Under the pieces are notes generated by a model. That model saw only the letters and a list, made by a program, of their open reading frames with translations, was not told the origin of the DNA and searched no databases. DNA of 64,000 bases from Sphingobacteriales bacterium (lineage in GTDB: Bacteria; Bacteroidota; Bacteroidia; Chitinophagales; CAIOSU01). Shown piece after piece: positions 53,527 through 62,706 of this stretch (positions are counted from its first letter, which is position 1; each line of letters starts with the position of its first letter). The stretch is taken from the NCBI GenBank assembly GCA_027483645.1, contig JAIXUD010000009.1:304814-368813 (forward strand). Reading direction: 5' to 3'. A program made the translations under genes and the position numbers.

Positions 53527-54123
53527 ATGCCTAAAGAAAAAATACCCAAGCCAGAGCAGCCCGTTATGTTTTTCGAAACTCCTCAAGAGTTTGAACAATG
53601 GCTGGTACAAAACCATGTAGGCCATCAAGGCATTTGGCTGCGCATGTTTAAAAAAGGCACCAAAAAGCCTAGCCTAAACTATGCCCAAGCCTTGGATGTG
53701 GCCCTTTGCTATGGCTGGATTGATGGGCAATCAAAAAGCTATGATGACGAATCGTGGATACAACGATTTACCATTCGAGGCAAAAAGAGCATTTGGAGCA
53801 TCAGGAATACCGAGCACGTGGAGCGCCTTACCAAAGCAGGGCTTATGAAGCCTTCGGGCCAAGCGGCTATAGATGCTGCCAAAGCCGACGGCCGCTGGGA
53901 TAACGCCTACGCATCGAGCAAAAATGCCGAGATGCCACCAGACTTTATTGCGGCGCTTAACAACAACCCGAAAGCTAAAGCTTTCTTCGAAACGATTAAT
54001 TCGGCTAATGTGTATGCGATATACTTCCGCATAAAAACCGTAAAAAAAGCCGAAACCCGCGAAAGGAAAATAAAGGAGTTTGTGGTTATGCTAGAGCGAG
54101 GCGAAACCGTGCATGTGATGTGA
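53527..54123 (+). CDS. YdeI/OmdA family protein (bacteriocin-protection type)
   Basis: A 198-residue cytosolic protein with MFFETPQEFEQWLVQNH near 14, GIWLRMFKKGTKKPSLNYAQALDVALCYGWIDGQ at 37-70, FTIRGKKSIWSIRNTEHVERLTKAGLMKPSG near 80-110 and the helix-rich C-terminus. This is the YdeI/OmpD-associated family, with reported links to peptide and bacteriocin resistance in a few species; the mechanism is unknown. It starts four bases after the dehydrogenase stop, so it is likely cotranscribed, but a functional link is not evident. Confidence 0.85.
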   Translation: MPKEKIPKPEQPVMFFETPQEFEQWLVQNHVGHQGIWLRMFKKGTKKPSLNYAQALDVALCYGWIDGQSKSYDDESWIQRFTIRGKKSIWSIRNTEHVERLTKAGLMKPSGQAAIDAAKADGRWDNAYASSKNAEMPPDFIAALNNNPKAKAFFETINSANVYAIYFRIKTVKKAETRERKIKEFVVMLERGETVHVM

Positions 54124-54136
54124 TTACCGCAAAACC

Positions 54137-54862
54137 CTACATCAAATCAAAAAGATTCTTCACACCCACATACCTGTTTGCGATAAAGCCTTCAGCATAC
54201 TGGCTGTTGATAATAGTGCCGAACTCAATGGCCCGCGCACGTACCATTTCTAAAAACTGCGGACTGGAGATAAACGTATCAGGTTCTTTAAAGTCAGCCT
54301 GTGGATTGAAGAACTGCGATTTATAGGCCAATACCGATTCCATCTTTTTATCCAAATGGCCACTAATATCCACCACCAAATCAGGCTTTAAATACAAGGC
54401 TTGAATGTAATGGTAAAGCACCTTTGGCCTCCAGTGCTTCTGGGGTTGGCCGTTTTCATCGTTGGTTTCGATGCGAATTAATCCTGAAAGGAATGCAGCA
54501 TCAGCCACCAGTTTAGAAGAGCGCCCATGGTCAGGGTGTCTATCATTGGGGGCGTTGCAAAGCACGATATCGGGCTGATATTTGCGTATAGCGCGTATTA
54601 CCGCTAATTGAGAATCTTGATTATTCTGGAAAAAACCATCGGCCAAGCCGAGGTTTTCGCGGGCATGTACGCCCAAAATTATTCCTGCGGCATCAGCCTC
54701 TTGTAAGCGTATCTCACCACTGCCCCTGCTGCCTAGCTCGCCTTTCGTAAGGTCGAGTATGCCCACTGTATAGCCTTGCTTTATGTGCGAGAGGATGGTT
54801 CCGCCGCAGCCTAGTTCAACATCATCGGGGTGTACGCCAACGGCTAACAGGTTCAGTTTCAT
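54137..54862 (-). CDS. bshB1: Bacillithiol biosynthesis deacetylase BshB1
   Basis: A 241-residue zinc-dependent LmbE/PIG-L deacetylase. It removes the acetyl group from GlcNAc-malate to give GlcN-malate in bacillithiol synthesis. Signatures: [18 protein letters not shown] (His-Pro-Asp-Asp metal site, 9-26), [20 protein letters not shown] near 38 and the second metal motif [18 protein letters not shown] near 107. [16 protein letters not shown] and the [11 protein letters not shown] end are typical of the BshB1 subgroup. Its ATG overlaps the upstream gpx stop by four bases. Confidence 0.94.
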   Translation of the reverse strand: MKLNLLAVGVHPDDVELGCGGTILSHIKQGYTVGILDLTKGELGSRGSGEIRLQEADAAGIILGVHARENLGLADGFFQNNQDSQLAVIRAIRKYQPDIVLCNAPNDRHPDHGRSSKLVADAAFLSGLIRIETNDENGQPQKHWRPKVLYHYIQALYLKPDLVVDISGHLDKKMESVLAYKSQFFNPQADFKEPDTFISSPQFLEMVRARAIEFGTIINSQYAEGFIANRYVGVKNLFDLM

Positions 54863-55356
54863 TTCTTCAATAACTTTTCAATGGCACTCTTTACCCTCGA
54901 TGCCGTAGGGCTGGTAAAAGTATAAAAATAATCTACCACCTTACCATCTTTGTCAACCAAGTATTTATGGAAATTCCATTTAGGAATTGAGGATAGAACC
55001 CCATTCTGTTGCTTATCCGACAGAAATTGGAATACCTTGTTCGTTTCTGGGCCTTTTACATGTACCTTCTCCATCATCGGGAAGGTAACGCCGTAATTGA
55101 TTTCGCAAAACTCCGTTATAGCCTCGCCTTCGCGGGGTTCTTGATTTTGAAAGTCGTTAGAGGGGAAGGCCAATATCTCAAACCCTTTGGTATGGAACTC
55201 CTTATAAAGCACTTCCAAGTCTTTCAACTGCGGGGTAAAGCCGCACTGGGTAGCGGTGTTTACCACCATCACCACCTTGCCTTTATAATCGGCTAAATCC
55301 ACTTCCTTACCTTGCAAATTTTTCACCTTAAACTGGTGTAAACTCTTACTGCTCAT
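54859..55356 (-). CDS. Glutathione peroxidase-like thiol peroxidase
   Basis: A 165-residue member of the Gpx family (thioredoxin fold), cytosolic. The peroxidatic Cys lies in VNTATQCGFTPQ near 39, with the LAFPSNDFQNQEP motif near 69-80 (Gln in catalytic tetrad) and PKWNFHKYLVD near 131 (Trp and Asn). The Cys form, not selenocysteine, is used. Such enzymes in bacteria usually take electrons from thioredoxin, and trxB lies directly upstream. Translation is coupled to bshB1 by ATGA overlap. Confidence 0.92.
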   Translation of the reverse strand: MSSKSLHQFKVKNLQGKEVDLADYKGKVVMVVNTATQCGFTPQLKDLEVLYKEFHTKGFEILAFPSNDFQNQEPREGEAITEFCEINYGVTFPMMEKVHVKGPETNKVFQFLSDKQQNGVLSSIPKWNFHKYLVDKDGKVVDYFYTFTSPTASRVKSAIEKLLKK

Positions 55357-55398
55357 ATCAATATCTTTTGGTAATGCAACAAGCTTTATAGCCTATTG

Positions 55399-56364
55399 TT
55401 ATCGTTCTAGCTCCTGCAATTCTAGTTCTTTCGCAGCTAGGTAACGCTCGGCATCCAAGGCGGCCATACAGCCAGTTCCGGCAGCGGTAACAGCTTGGCG
55501 ATAAATCTTATCCATCAAGTCGCCGCAGGCAAACACCCCTTCTACATTGGTGCGGGTTGAGCCGCTTTCTACCAACACATACCCTTGGTCGTCCAAATCA
55601 ATCTGCCCCTGCAGCATTTGTGAATTTGGCGTGTGGCCAATTGCTACAAAGAAGCCCGTAATTGGTAATATCTGGACCTCGTTAGTGGTTTTGTTTCTTA
55701 TGCGCACCCCATCAACACCATGGTCGCCCAAAATCTCTTCGGTCTCAGTGTTCCAATACACGGTAATATTCTTGGTCTTCATTACCCGCTCTTGCATAAT
55801 TTTCGAGGCACGCATTTCCTCGCGGCGCACCAGCATGTGTACCGACTTACAAAGCTTAGACAGGTAGAGTGCCTCTTCGCAAGCAGTATCACCAGCACCT
55901 ACAATCGCCACATCTTGACCACGGTAAAAGAACCCATCGCAAACCGCACAGGCCGATACACCATGACCATTCAATCGGCTCTCGCTCTCAATGCCCAACC
56001 ACTTGGCCGAGGCACCAGTAGATAAGATAATAGCCTCAGCCTCAATCACTTTTTTGCCATCAACGGTTACGCGCTTGTGCTCTCCGCTAAAGTCCACTTC
56101 TGTTATCAAACCAAAGCGCACGTCGGTACCCATACGGGCAGCTTGGGCTTCTAGGTCGGCCATCATAGCTGGACCTTCCACCCCTTTCGGATAGCCAGGG
56201 AAGTTCTCCACCTCGGTGGTAATCATCAACTGCCCACCTGGCTGCAACCCTTGGTACAAAACCGGGAACAGATTGGCACGTGCCGCATAAATGGCAGCAG
56301 TATAGCCAGCAGGGCCTGAGCCAATAATCAAACACTTAATTTTTTCAACGCTAGTATCGCTCAT
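55399..56364 (-). CDS. trxB: Thioredoxin-disulfide reductase
   Basis: A 321-residue FAD/NADPH flavoenzyme that reduces thioredoxin. The FAD motif GSGPAGYTAAIYAARA is at 13-28, the redox-active CAVC in SACAVCDGFFYRG near 138, the NADPH motif GAGDTACEEALYLS near 155, and the C-terminal GVFACGDLMDKIYRQAVTAAGTGCMAALDA FAD segment is intact. It starts the minus-strand run trxB-gpx-bshB1 (gap 42 bases to gpx), which links thioredoxin reduction, peroxide removal and bacillithiol synthesis. Confidence 0.95.
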   Translation of the reverse strand: MSDTSVEKIKCLIIGSGPAGYTAAIYAARANLFPVLYQGLQPGGQLMITTEVENFPGYPKGVEGPAMMADLEAQAARMGTDVRFGLITEVDFSGEHKRVTVDGKKVIEAEAIILSTGASAKWLGIESESRLNGHGVSACAVCDGFFYRGQDVAIVGAGDTACEEALYLSKLCKSVHMLVRREEMRASKIMQERVMKTKNITVYWNTETEEILGDHGVDGVRIRNKTTNEVQILPITGFFVAIGHTPNSQMLQGQIDLDDQGYVLVESGSTRTNVEGVFACGDLMDKIYRQAVTAAGTGCMAALDAERYLAAKELELQELER

Positions 56365-56695
56365 AGGTAATTCATTCAGCTATTGAGTAAACAGGGTTTC
56401 AAGTATCAAAGTTCAAACAACGATAGTGTGTTATTTGAGCCTTTTTGACAAGACGCTAAAGTAACAATTACGGGCGGGAAAAAGGACTAGAAAAACAGGT
56501 AATTCATCAACATTTGGTTGATAAGGTTGCAAATACACCCATTAAAAAAATCATGTAGTATGTGCTACCAAGGAAGCGGGTAAACTTGCCTTGACTTGCG
56601 TGGCGATTTTAACTGAAACGAACGCAAATAAATGACGCAGTGCCAATCCACTAGTAATCATTTGCATCTGTGGTCCGTGGTCTGTCGTCCGTGGA
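56365..56695. other. 331-base gap between the DUF4249 gene and trxB
   Basis: The right half (56365-56480) is the trxB promoter side, AT-rich with no clear operator. The left end carries a GTGGTCCGTGGTCTGTCGTCCG repeat of the GACGACAGACCA family (56669-56697), which even runs over the DUF4249 stop codon. No ORF or RNA gene is supported in between. Confidence 0.6.
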
Positions 56696-57655
56696 CTATT
56701 CTGGCACAATAATTTCGACAGTATTGCTGCCATAACCGCCCCAAATGCCTAGGCCACCGTTGATGTTTGTTTTGATTTTGGTGGGGGTACTAAAGGGGCT
56801 ATCGCCGCCATCGTTCTCAATGGTGCGCCAAAAGTCGTAGTGCGATTTGCTAAGGGAGCTAAACTTTACTTGCACTGTATCGCCTCTCCAAAAGTATCCG
56901 TAAGTCTCCCGCTCAATATCATCTTCCTCAGGTTGGCCACGCTCCACTGGCAAGGTTACTGTTTGGCCATTTACTAAATTGTCATCATAAGCCGAGGCGC
57001 TCAAAGGATAGTAAAAGCTCTCGCTATTGCGCTTGGTGCTGTAGCGAAGGAAGTTGCCCGTGGTATCAGGATCGGAGTAGGTAACCAGTACGCTCACCAA
57101 AGAATCTCGAGTGGGATTATCATTGGGGCGTATACCAAGGCTTATATCAAGTGTACCTGGTATGTAGGTGGTTGCGGTGAGTGTTTTTCCATCAACCTCA
57201 ATCAGCAAATCGTAGTAGGTATTCAGTTTACCTACATACACGCCAGCAGTATCGCCTAAGTAATAACTGATGATATTGGGAACGGTATAGATGCAGATAT
57301 TCGGTATTTCGGCGGTGGAATCTTCGAACGAAAAACCAAACGCCGCTGCTGCTTGTGCTTGTACATCGGCTGGGAGATCTTGCACGCAAATCTCAATCAG
57401 TTGTATGGTATCGGTCGCGTTTGCAACTCGAATGTAAGCACCATTAACAAAGTACTTGCCCAGATCATTTAAATCGACCCCGCCAAAAAAGGATGAATTA
57501 CGGGTAAGCAACACGTATGGCGGCACACCGTTTTCGATAAAACCCTCTACCACAATCGCTTCTTCTACTGGCGGCAGGTCCAAATCAATTACCTTGTTGC
57601 ATGATGCAAAGAGCGCCAAGCAAACAAGGAGGCCATATAAGCGAAGGCTTTTCAT
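56696..57655 (-). CDS. DUF4249 domain lipoprotein
   Basis: A 319-residue lipoprotein (MKSLRLYGLLVCLALFASC, lipobox LFASC with Cys 19) of the DUF4249 family: IDLDLPPVEEAIVVEGFIENGVPPYVLLTRNSS, followed by DLLIEVDGKTLTATTYIP and a FRR-type FLRYSTKRN segment. The family is found almost only in Bacteroidota, paired with a TonB-dependent receptor, as here (stop of the receptor two bases before this start). A role as a surface lipoprotein feeding substrate into the receptor is inferred from the SusD analogy. Its stop lies inside a dispersed repeat. Confidence 0.9.
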   Translation of the reverse strand: MKSLRLYGLLVCLALFASCNKVIDLDLPPVEEAIVVEGFIENGVPPYVLLTRNSSFFGGVDLNDLGKYFVNGAYIRVANATDTIQLIEICVQDLPADVQAQAAAAFGFSFEDSTAEIPNICIYTVPNIISYYLGDTAGVYVGKLNTYYDLLIEVDGKTLTATTYIPGTLDISLGIRPNDNPTRDSLVSVLVTYSDPDTTGNFLRYSTKRNSESFYYPLSASAYDDNLVNGQTVTLPVERGQPEEDDIERETYGYFWRGDTVQVKFSSLSKSHYDFWRTIENDGGDSPFSTPTKIKTNINGGLGIWGGYGSNTVEIIVPE

Positions 57656-57657
57656 GA

Positions 57658-60057
57658 TTAAAACTTAAAATTCCAGGTTAGTGACGGTAAAACAGGGAAC
57701 AGCGACGATTGCTTTGCCTGTACTTCCAAATTGCCCGACGACACATCGCCATCCACATCATAATAGATGAAGTACGGGTTCATACGGTTATAAACGTTAT
57801 AAATCGACACGGTAATGTCGGAGTAAAACTTCGTTTTCTGGAAGGTGTAAGTAGCCGATAAATCCATCCGGTGATAAGGGTCCAATCGGTAGCTATTGCG
57901 CTCGCCATATTGGTTTACAATTTTACCATCTATAAAGTACCTACCTATTGGCAAAGTGGTGGTAGAACCGGTACCATATACAAATGTGGCCGCAATACGC
58001 CACCTCTTGTTCACCTCATACATTACCACCACCGAAAGGTCGTGCCTGCGGTCAAATTTAGCCGGGAACACTTCACCATTATTTATATCAGGGAACTGAC
58101 GGGTGGTCCAAGCCAGCGTATAACCAACCCAACCAGTGAGTTTGCCAGTAGCCTTCTTAAAGAAAAACTCCGCACCATATGAGCGGCCACGGCCAAATAC
58201 AAACCCTTCCTCAATGTCAGTATTCAGCTCTATCGAGAAACTTTCGCCATATTCTATCTGGTTGAACATGTCTTTGTAATACACCTCAATAGAAGTCTCG
58301 AACATGTTTTTCTTAAAGTTGCGGAAGTAGCCCACAGCATACTGTATACCCAATTGAGGCTTCACTTTCTGGGTACTCGGCACCCAAAGGTCGGTAGGCA
58401 ATGAAGTAGTACTGCTGCTCACCAAATGTATAAACTGGTTGTTTACAGTTACGCCAGCCTTAACCGATGAGGATTCGTCAATCAAGAAACGCACATTCAT
58501 CCTAGGTTCGCCGCGCACATAGGTTGCAATGTTATCGTTGCGCTGGTATTGGATGGTATCGGTAATGCTACCAGTGTTTGGGTCAACTACCTTCTTATCA
58601 AGCGGGCCTACATGGCTAAACAATGAGCCGCGAATGCCAAAGTTGAATCGCAAGCGGGTAGTGATGTCTACCTCATCTTGCACATAAATGGCCGCTTCAT
58701 GGGCATGCTTTTGCGAGCGCGGCTCAGGTTCAATAACCACATCACCAAAGTCGCCACTGGCAGTATATGGGGTGAAAATATGGTAGGTATAAATGGCCCC
58801 TATTTTAATTTTGTTCTTTTGGTTGGGAATAAAATCAAAATCCACCTTGGCCGATGCATCGCGTATGCCCGAACTCAAGCTGAATTTAACATCTTGAAAC
58901 TGTGAGTTAAGTGCAAACTTATAATCATTATAAATGGCGGTTACGTTCATAAACAACCGGTCATTGAACAAGTGGTTCCAGCGCAGGGTGGCGGTTTGGT
59001 TTCCCCAAGGTATATCTGCCGAGAAGGCACCATCTTGATCTTTAAATACAAACACATCCCTACCGAAGTATCCGCTGGCATATAGCCTATCCTTATCGCC
59101 AAAGCGATAGTTCAGCTTCATGTTGACATCATAGAAATAATAACCGTTGCCGTCATATAGGCCGTCTTCCACTCGCTTCAAAATAGGTTTGGTAATCAAA
59201 TCAATATAAGTACGCCTGCCAGAAACGATAAACGAAGCTTTATCTTTTTTGATAGGCCCTTGCACTGTGAGGCGAGATGAAATCAATCCGATACCACCAT
59301 CCACTTGAAATTTCTTCATGTTGCCCTCCTTCATCTGCAAATCGATAACAGACGAAAGGCGACCACCATACTGTGCCGGCATACCACCCTTAATAAGCGT
59401 TGTGTTTTTAATAGCGTCGGCATTAAAAACCGAGAAGAAACCGAATAAGTGGCCGGTATTGTATACCACGGCATCGTCCAGAATCACTAGGTTTTGGTCG
59501 GGGCCGCCACCGCGAACGTAAAAGCCCGAGTTACCCTCCCCTGCCGACATTACGCCTGGCAGCAATTGCAACGTGCGCATCACATCCACTTCGCCAAGCA
59601 GGGCTGGTAGCTGCTTTATCTCTTCAATACTCATTTCCACCTTGCCCATGTCCGAGCTTTGCACGTTGGCATCCTTTCTTTTACTGGTCACTTCTACCAC
59701 ATCGGTGGTTACGGTGTTGTTACCCAATTCAATATTAATGCGTTGGTTGGTTTTGGTAAGGTCTACCTTTACTTCTTTCGATTCAAACCCTAGGTAAGAG
59801 AACACCAAATTGTACTCCCCTGCAGGTAGCGTTATGGAGTAAAAGCCATACTCGTTGCTGGTAGAGCCCAACCCGGTTTCTTTTACCTGTACCGTTGCCG
59901 AAAAAAGACTTTCTCCATTGCTGCCATCTTTCACATAGCCACTCACCGTATATTTGGTTTGTGCTTGGGCTGAAAATGGTAAATAAATGCAGCACACCGC
60001 CAATAGGCAATACTTGATAAACACCGTAATAAAACCTGAGGATTGCTGAAGAGGCAT
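57658..60057 (-). CDS. TonB-dependent receptor with carboxypeptidase-regulatory-like N-domain
   Basis: A 799-residue outer-membrane transporter from ATG 60057 (MPLQQSSGFITVFIKY, signal peptide ending AQAQ); the 25-codon upstream extension is Cys/Lys-rich and not signal-like. Order: CarboxypepD-regulatory-like domain (about 36-115, YTVSGYVKDGSNGESLFSATVQVKETG), a plug (about 120-260, VDVMRTLQLLPGVMSAGEGNSGFYVRGGGPDQNLVILDDAVVYN) and a 22-strand barrel to the terminal aromatic residue (SLTWNFKF). It is energised by TonB and imports an unidentified ligand. Operon with the DUF4249 lipoprotein, and divergent from the TMTC-like gene. Confidence 0.93.
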   Translation of the reverse strand: MPLQQSSGFITVFIKYCLLAVCCIYLPFSAQAQTKYTVSGYVKDGSNGESLFSATVQVKETGLGSTSNEYGFYSITLPAGEYNLVFSYLGFESKEVKVDLTKTNQRINIELGNNTVTTDVVEVTSKRKDANVQSSDMGKVEMSIEEIKQLPALLGEVDVMRTLQLLPGVMSAGEGNSGFYVRGGGPDQNLVILDDAVVYNTGHLFGFFSVFNADAIKNTTLIKGGMPAQYGGRLSSVIDLQMKEGNMKKFQVDGGIGLISSRLTVQGPIKKDKASFIVSGRRTYIDLITKPILKRVEDGLYDGNGYYFYDVNMKLNYRFGDKDRLYASGYFGRDVFVFKDQDGAFSADIPWGNQTATLRWNHLFNDRLFMNVTAIYNDYKFALNSQFQDVKFSLSSGIRDASAKVDFDFIPNQKNKIKIGAIYTYHIFTPYTASGDFGDVVIEPEPRSQKHAHEAAIYVQDEVDITTRLRFNFGIRGSLFSHVGPLDKKVVDPNTGSITDTIQYQRNDNIATYVRGEPRMNVRFLIDESSSVKAGVTVNNQFIHLVSSSTTSLPTDLWVPSTQKVKPQLGIQYAVGYFRNFKKNMFETSIEVYYKDMFNQIEYGESFSIELNTDIEEGFVFGRGRSYGAEFFFKKATGKLTGWVGYTLAWTTRQFPDINNGEVFPAKFDRRHDLSVVVMYEVNKRWRIAATFVYGTGSTTTLPIGRYFIDGKIVNQYGERNSYRLDPYHRMDLSATYTFQKTKFYSDITVSIYNVYNRMNPYFIYYDVDGDVSSGNLEVQAKQSSLFPVLPSLTWNFKF

Positions 60058-60258
60058 GTCCGTTTGAGAGTTTTTAGCGCACCAGTTACACTCGCAACTT
60101 TTTGTTATGTATTTTTGACCCGTCGAAGGCAATACAACCTATTAAACGGCAAATGGTTTACAGCAAAAAGAGCCAAAATGGCGTAAGAAGGTTGTAAGCT
60201 CTATAAAATATCATAAAGCTGTTTTCCGTCCTGTGCGAAATTACAAAAAGCGTTAAGA

Positions 60259-62355
60259 ATGAAGCCTCCTATTTGGGTTAATATTTTGGTAAGTATAATC
60301 ATTGCGGTACTCGTATTTATAGCCTATCACAAACATTTCGACAACGACTTCCACTTCGATGACTCCCATACCATTGAGGGAAACATCTATATCCGCGATT
60401 TAGGGAACATCCCTAAGTTCTTCACCAGCTCCGAAACCTTTAGCGCACTTACCACCAACCAAAGTTATCGCCCTATTGTAACTACCACGCTTGCTATTGA
60501 TTACTGGGTAGCCAAAACCTTTTATGGCGATGGCTACAACACTAACGCTTACCACATTACCAACTTTGGGTGGTTTCTGTTTCAGGTGGTGCTGATGGTA
60601 TTGCTGTTCAAAGCGATATTGGATAAGGCGAAACCCCACGACTGGAACCTGCTTATCTCCATCATGATGGCTGGCTGGTACGCGGTGCACACTGTAAATG
60701 CCGAAACCGTAAACTACATCATCGCCCGAAGCGATATTTTATCTACTGTGGGTGTGGTGGCGGCTATGCTCATTTATATAAATGGTGGCATCGGCCGCAA
60801 ATACTTTTTTTACCTGCTACCGTTTATCTTCGGTATGCTGGCCAAGCCAACGGCCATTATGATGTTGCCGATATTAGGCGTTTACATATTCCTTTTTGAG
60901 TGGCGGCTCTCTATCTTGGAAATATTCAAATCGTTTAAGAGCGAGTTTTCCCATAGTTGGGTACATATTATACTGGTAGGGGTTATTGGCGTAAGTGGGT
61001 TTGTGTTTATGCAAAAAATGGAGCCTAACTGGATACCTGGAGGCACCTCCCGCTTCGATTATCTTATTACCCAGCCGTATGTTATTTGGCACTATTTCAA
61101 AATGCTGTTTTTGCCAACCGAATTGACAGCAGATACTGATTTACAACCATTTACCACTATTTGGGATGCTCGCTTCTTCGCCGGTATGCTCTTTATGGGG
61201 GCTATGCTGGCCATAGCAGTTTGGGCTTCCAAATTCCAGCACCTTCGTCCAGTTACATTTGGCATATTGTGGTTTTTCTTTGCCTTGGTGCCTACTTCCA
61301 GCATCATTCCACTATCGGAAGTAATGAACGACCACCGGATGTTTTTCCCTTTTATTGGGTTGATATTAGCCGTGGGCTGGCCTATTGCGCTTTGGGTAAT
61401 GAGCCAAACCTTTGCCCGTACGGAGAAATCGGCTGCCAAAAACAAAACTGTTAAAAAGTTCGAGCCAAAACCTTGGGTACCGAAAGCAACTGTGGCGGCA
61501 TGTTTGCTATTGTTTGCTGGCTTTGCCTATGGCGCATACGAGCGCAGCGAGGTATGGCACAGCGAGGAGAGCCTTTGGCACGATGTTACCATCAAAAGCC
61601 CCAAAAACGGCCGTGGGTTAATGAATTATGGCCTAGTATTTATGGGCAAAGGGGAATATGACAAAGCCTTGGAGTATTACCTAAAAGCACTGGAATACTC
61701 GCCCAACTATGCTTACCTGCACATCAACCTCGCTATCACTTATGAGCGATTGGGGAAGAATGATTTGGCTAAAAAGCATTTTGAGTACGCCAAAGTGGTA
61801 GGCGATTTCTTCCCTGAAGTGCACTTCCACTATGGCAGTTGGTTGTACCGGCAGAAAAACTACGGCGATGCAAAGTTTGAGCTACGCAAAACCATACAAA
61901 TGAGCCCAGGTCATGCCGCGGCGCGCTATGCCCTAATGCAACTGCACTTGGATAACCAAGAAACCGAAGAGCTGCGCAAACTGGCCGAAGAAACCCTGCA
62001 AGTGCTACCAGGCGACGAGCAGACCCAAAAATACTTGGCTGGCCTTCAAAGCGACGATCAATTGATAGCCACCGCCAAAACCACAGCTGAAACCACGCCG
62101 AACGAAGCTAACTACCTCAACCTAAGCCTTACCTACTATAATGTAGGCCGCTATCAAGATTGTATTGATGCCGCTTACAAAGCGCTGGAGTTTAAGCCCG
62201 ATTTCCCAGAGGCGTACAATAACATCTGCTCTGCCCACAACGAGCTAAAGCAATGGGATTTGGCAATTGCTGCCTGTAGCAAAGCCTTGCAATTGGCCCC
62301 GAATTATCAATTGGCCAAGAACAACTTGAACTGGGCGAAGGGGCAGGTCAAGTAG
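60259..62355 (+). CDS. TMTC-like membrane protein with TPR domain
   Basis: A 698-residue protein. About 10 membrane helices fill residues 7-430; the first loop carries the FHFDDSHTIEGN acidic motif (DD at about 35) typical of GT-C mannosyltransferase-like folds (PMT/TMTC, DUF1736). The C-terminal 230 residues form about six TPRs (GEYDKALEYYLKALEYSPNYAYLHINLAITYERLG; QDCIDAAYKALEFKPDFPEAYNN), facing the periplasm if the topology is as in TMTC proteins. Eukaryotic TMTCs are O-mannosyltransferases; the bacterial ones may transfer a sugar to exported proteins, which would suit this T9SS-rich genome. Monocistronic. Confidence 0.82.
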   Translation: MKPPIWVNILVSIIIAVLVFIAYHKHFDNDFHFDDSHTIEGNIYIRDLGNIPKFFTSSETFSALTTNQSYRPIVTTTLAIDYWVAKTFYGDGYNTNAYHITNFGWFLFQVVLMVLLFKAILDKAKPHDWNLLISIMMAGWYAVHTVNAETVNYIIARSDILSTVGVVAAMLIYINGGIGRKYFFYLLPFIFGMLAKPTAIMMLPILGVYIFLFEWRLSILEIFKSFKSEFSHSWVHIILVGVIGVSGFVFMQKMEPNWIPGGTSRFDYLITQPYVIWHYFKMLFLPTELTADTDLQPFTTIWDARFFAGMLFMGAMLAIAVWASKFQHLRPVTFGILWFFFALVPTSSIIPLSEVMNDHRMFFPFIGLILAVGWPIALWVMSQTFARTEKSAAKNKTVKKFEPKPWVPKATVAACLLLFAGFAYGAYERSEVWHSEESLWHDVTIKSPKNGRGLMNYGLVFMGKGEYDKALEYYLKALEYSPNYAYLHINLAITYERLGKNDLAKKHFEYAKVVGDFFPEVHFHYGSWLYRQKNYGDAKFELRKTIQMSPGHAAARYALMQLHLDNQETEELRKLAEETLQVLPGDEQTQKYLAGLQSDDQLIATAKTTAETTPNEANYLNLSLTYYNVGRYQDCIDAAYKALEFKPDFPEAYNNICSAHNELKQWDLAIAACSKALQLAPNYQLAKNNLNWAKGQVK

Positions 62356-62690
62356 TTGTTCAAGGTCTAGGATGACATAATTCGATAAACTGAACGTCAT
62401 TGCGAGGATTGAAACGTAGCTTTTCGCGTAGTTGAATGACGCGGCAATCCCTACCCCCGGAGAATAGTGTGCCCAGACCAATGCCCCCAATACATAATAA
62501 GGTTAGTGCAGCCATATTAGTTAACTCAATACCCCAAGCATGGGATTACTGCCCGAGGCAGTGAGAATAGTTGCTTCGTCGCTCCGTTGCGCGAAGGGCA
62601 CAAAGTCGCTCCTCGCAATGACGACCGTTTTTTCCTAATACATTCGTTTTGTCCATAATGTCCCTTTTGCAACGCAATGACGTTCGTTTT
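62356..62690. repeat. CGTCATTGCGAGG repeats in inverted orientation
   Basis: CGTCATTGCGAGG begins at 62395 and its unit runs to GCGGCAATCC (62441-62450). An inverted copy ends at CCTCGCAATGACG (62611-62623), with GCTTCGTCGCTCCGTTGCGCG before it (62571-62591). A third, short CGCAATGACGTTCG lies at 62672-62685 next to the promoter of the following gene. A small ACTGCC-CGA-GGCAGT hairpin sits between. No gene is supported in this stretch. Confidence 0.75.
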
Positions 62691-62699
62691 GTATCTTTG
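62666..62699 (+). promoter_or_regulatory. Putative promoter of the DUF6913-dapA operon
   Basis: TTTG (62666-62669) and TATCTTTG (62692-62699, exact TAnnTTTG) are 22 bases apart and end seven bases before the ATG at 62707, giving a nearly leaderless transcript. This position decides the start of the downstream gene. Confidence 0.55.
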
Positions 62700-62706
62700 T
62701 AATACT

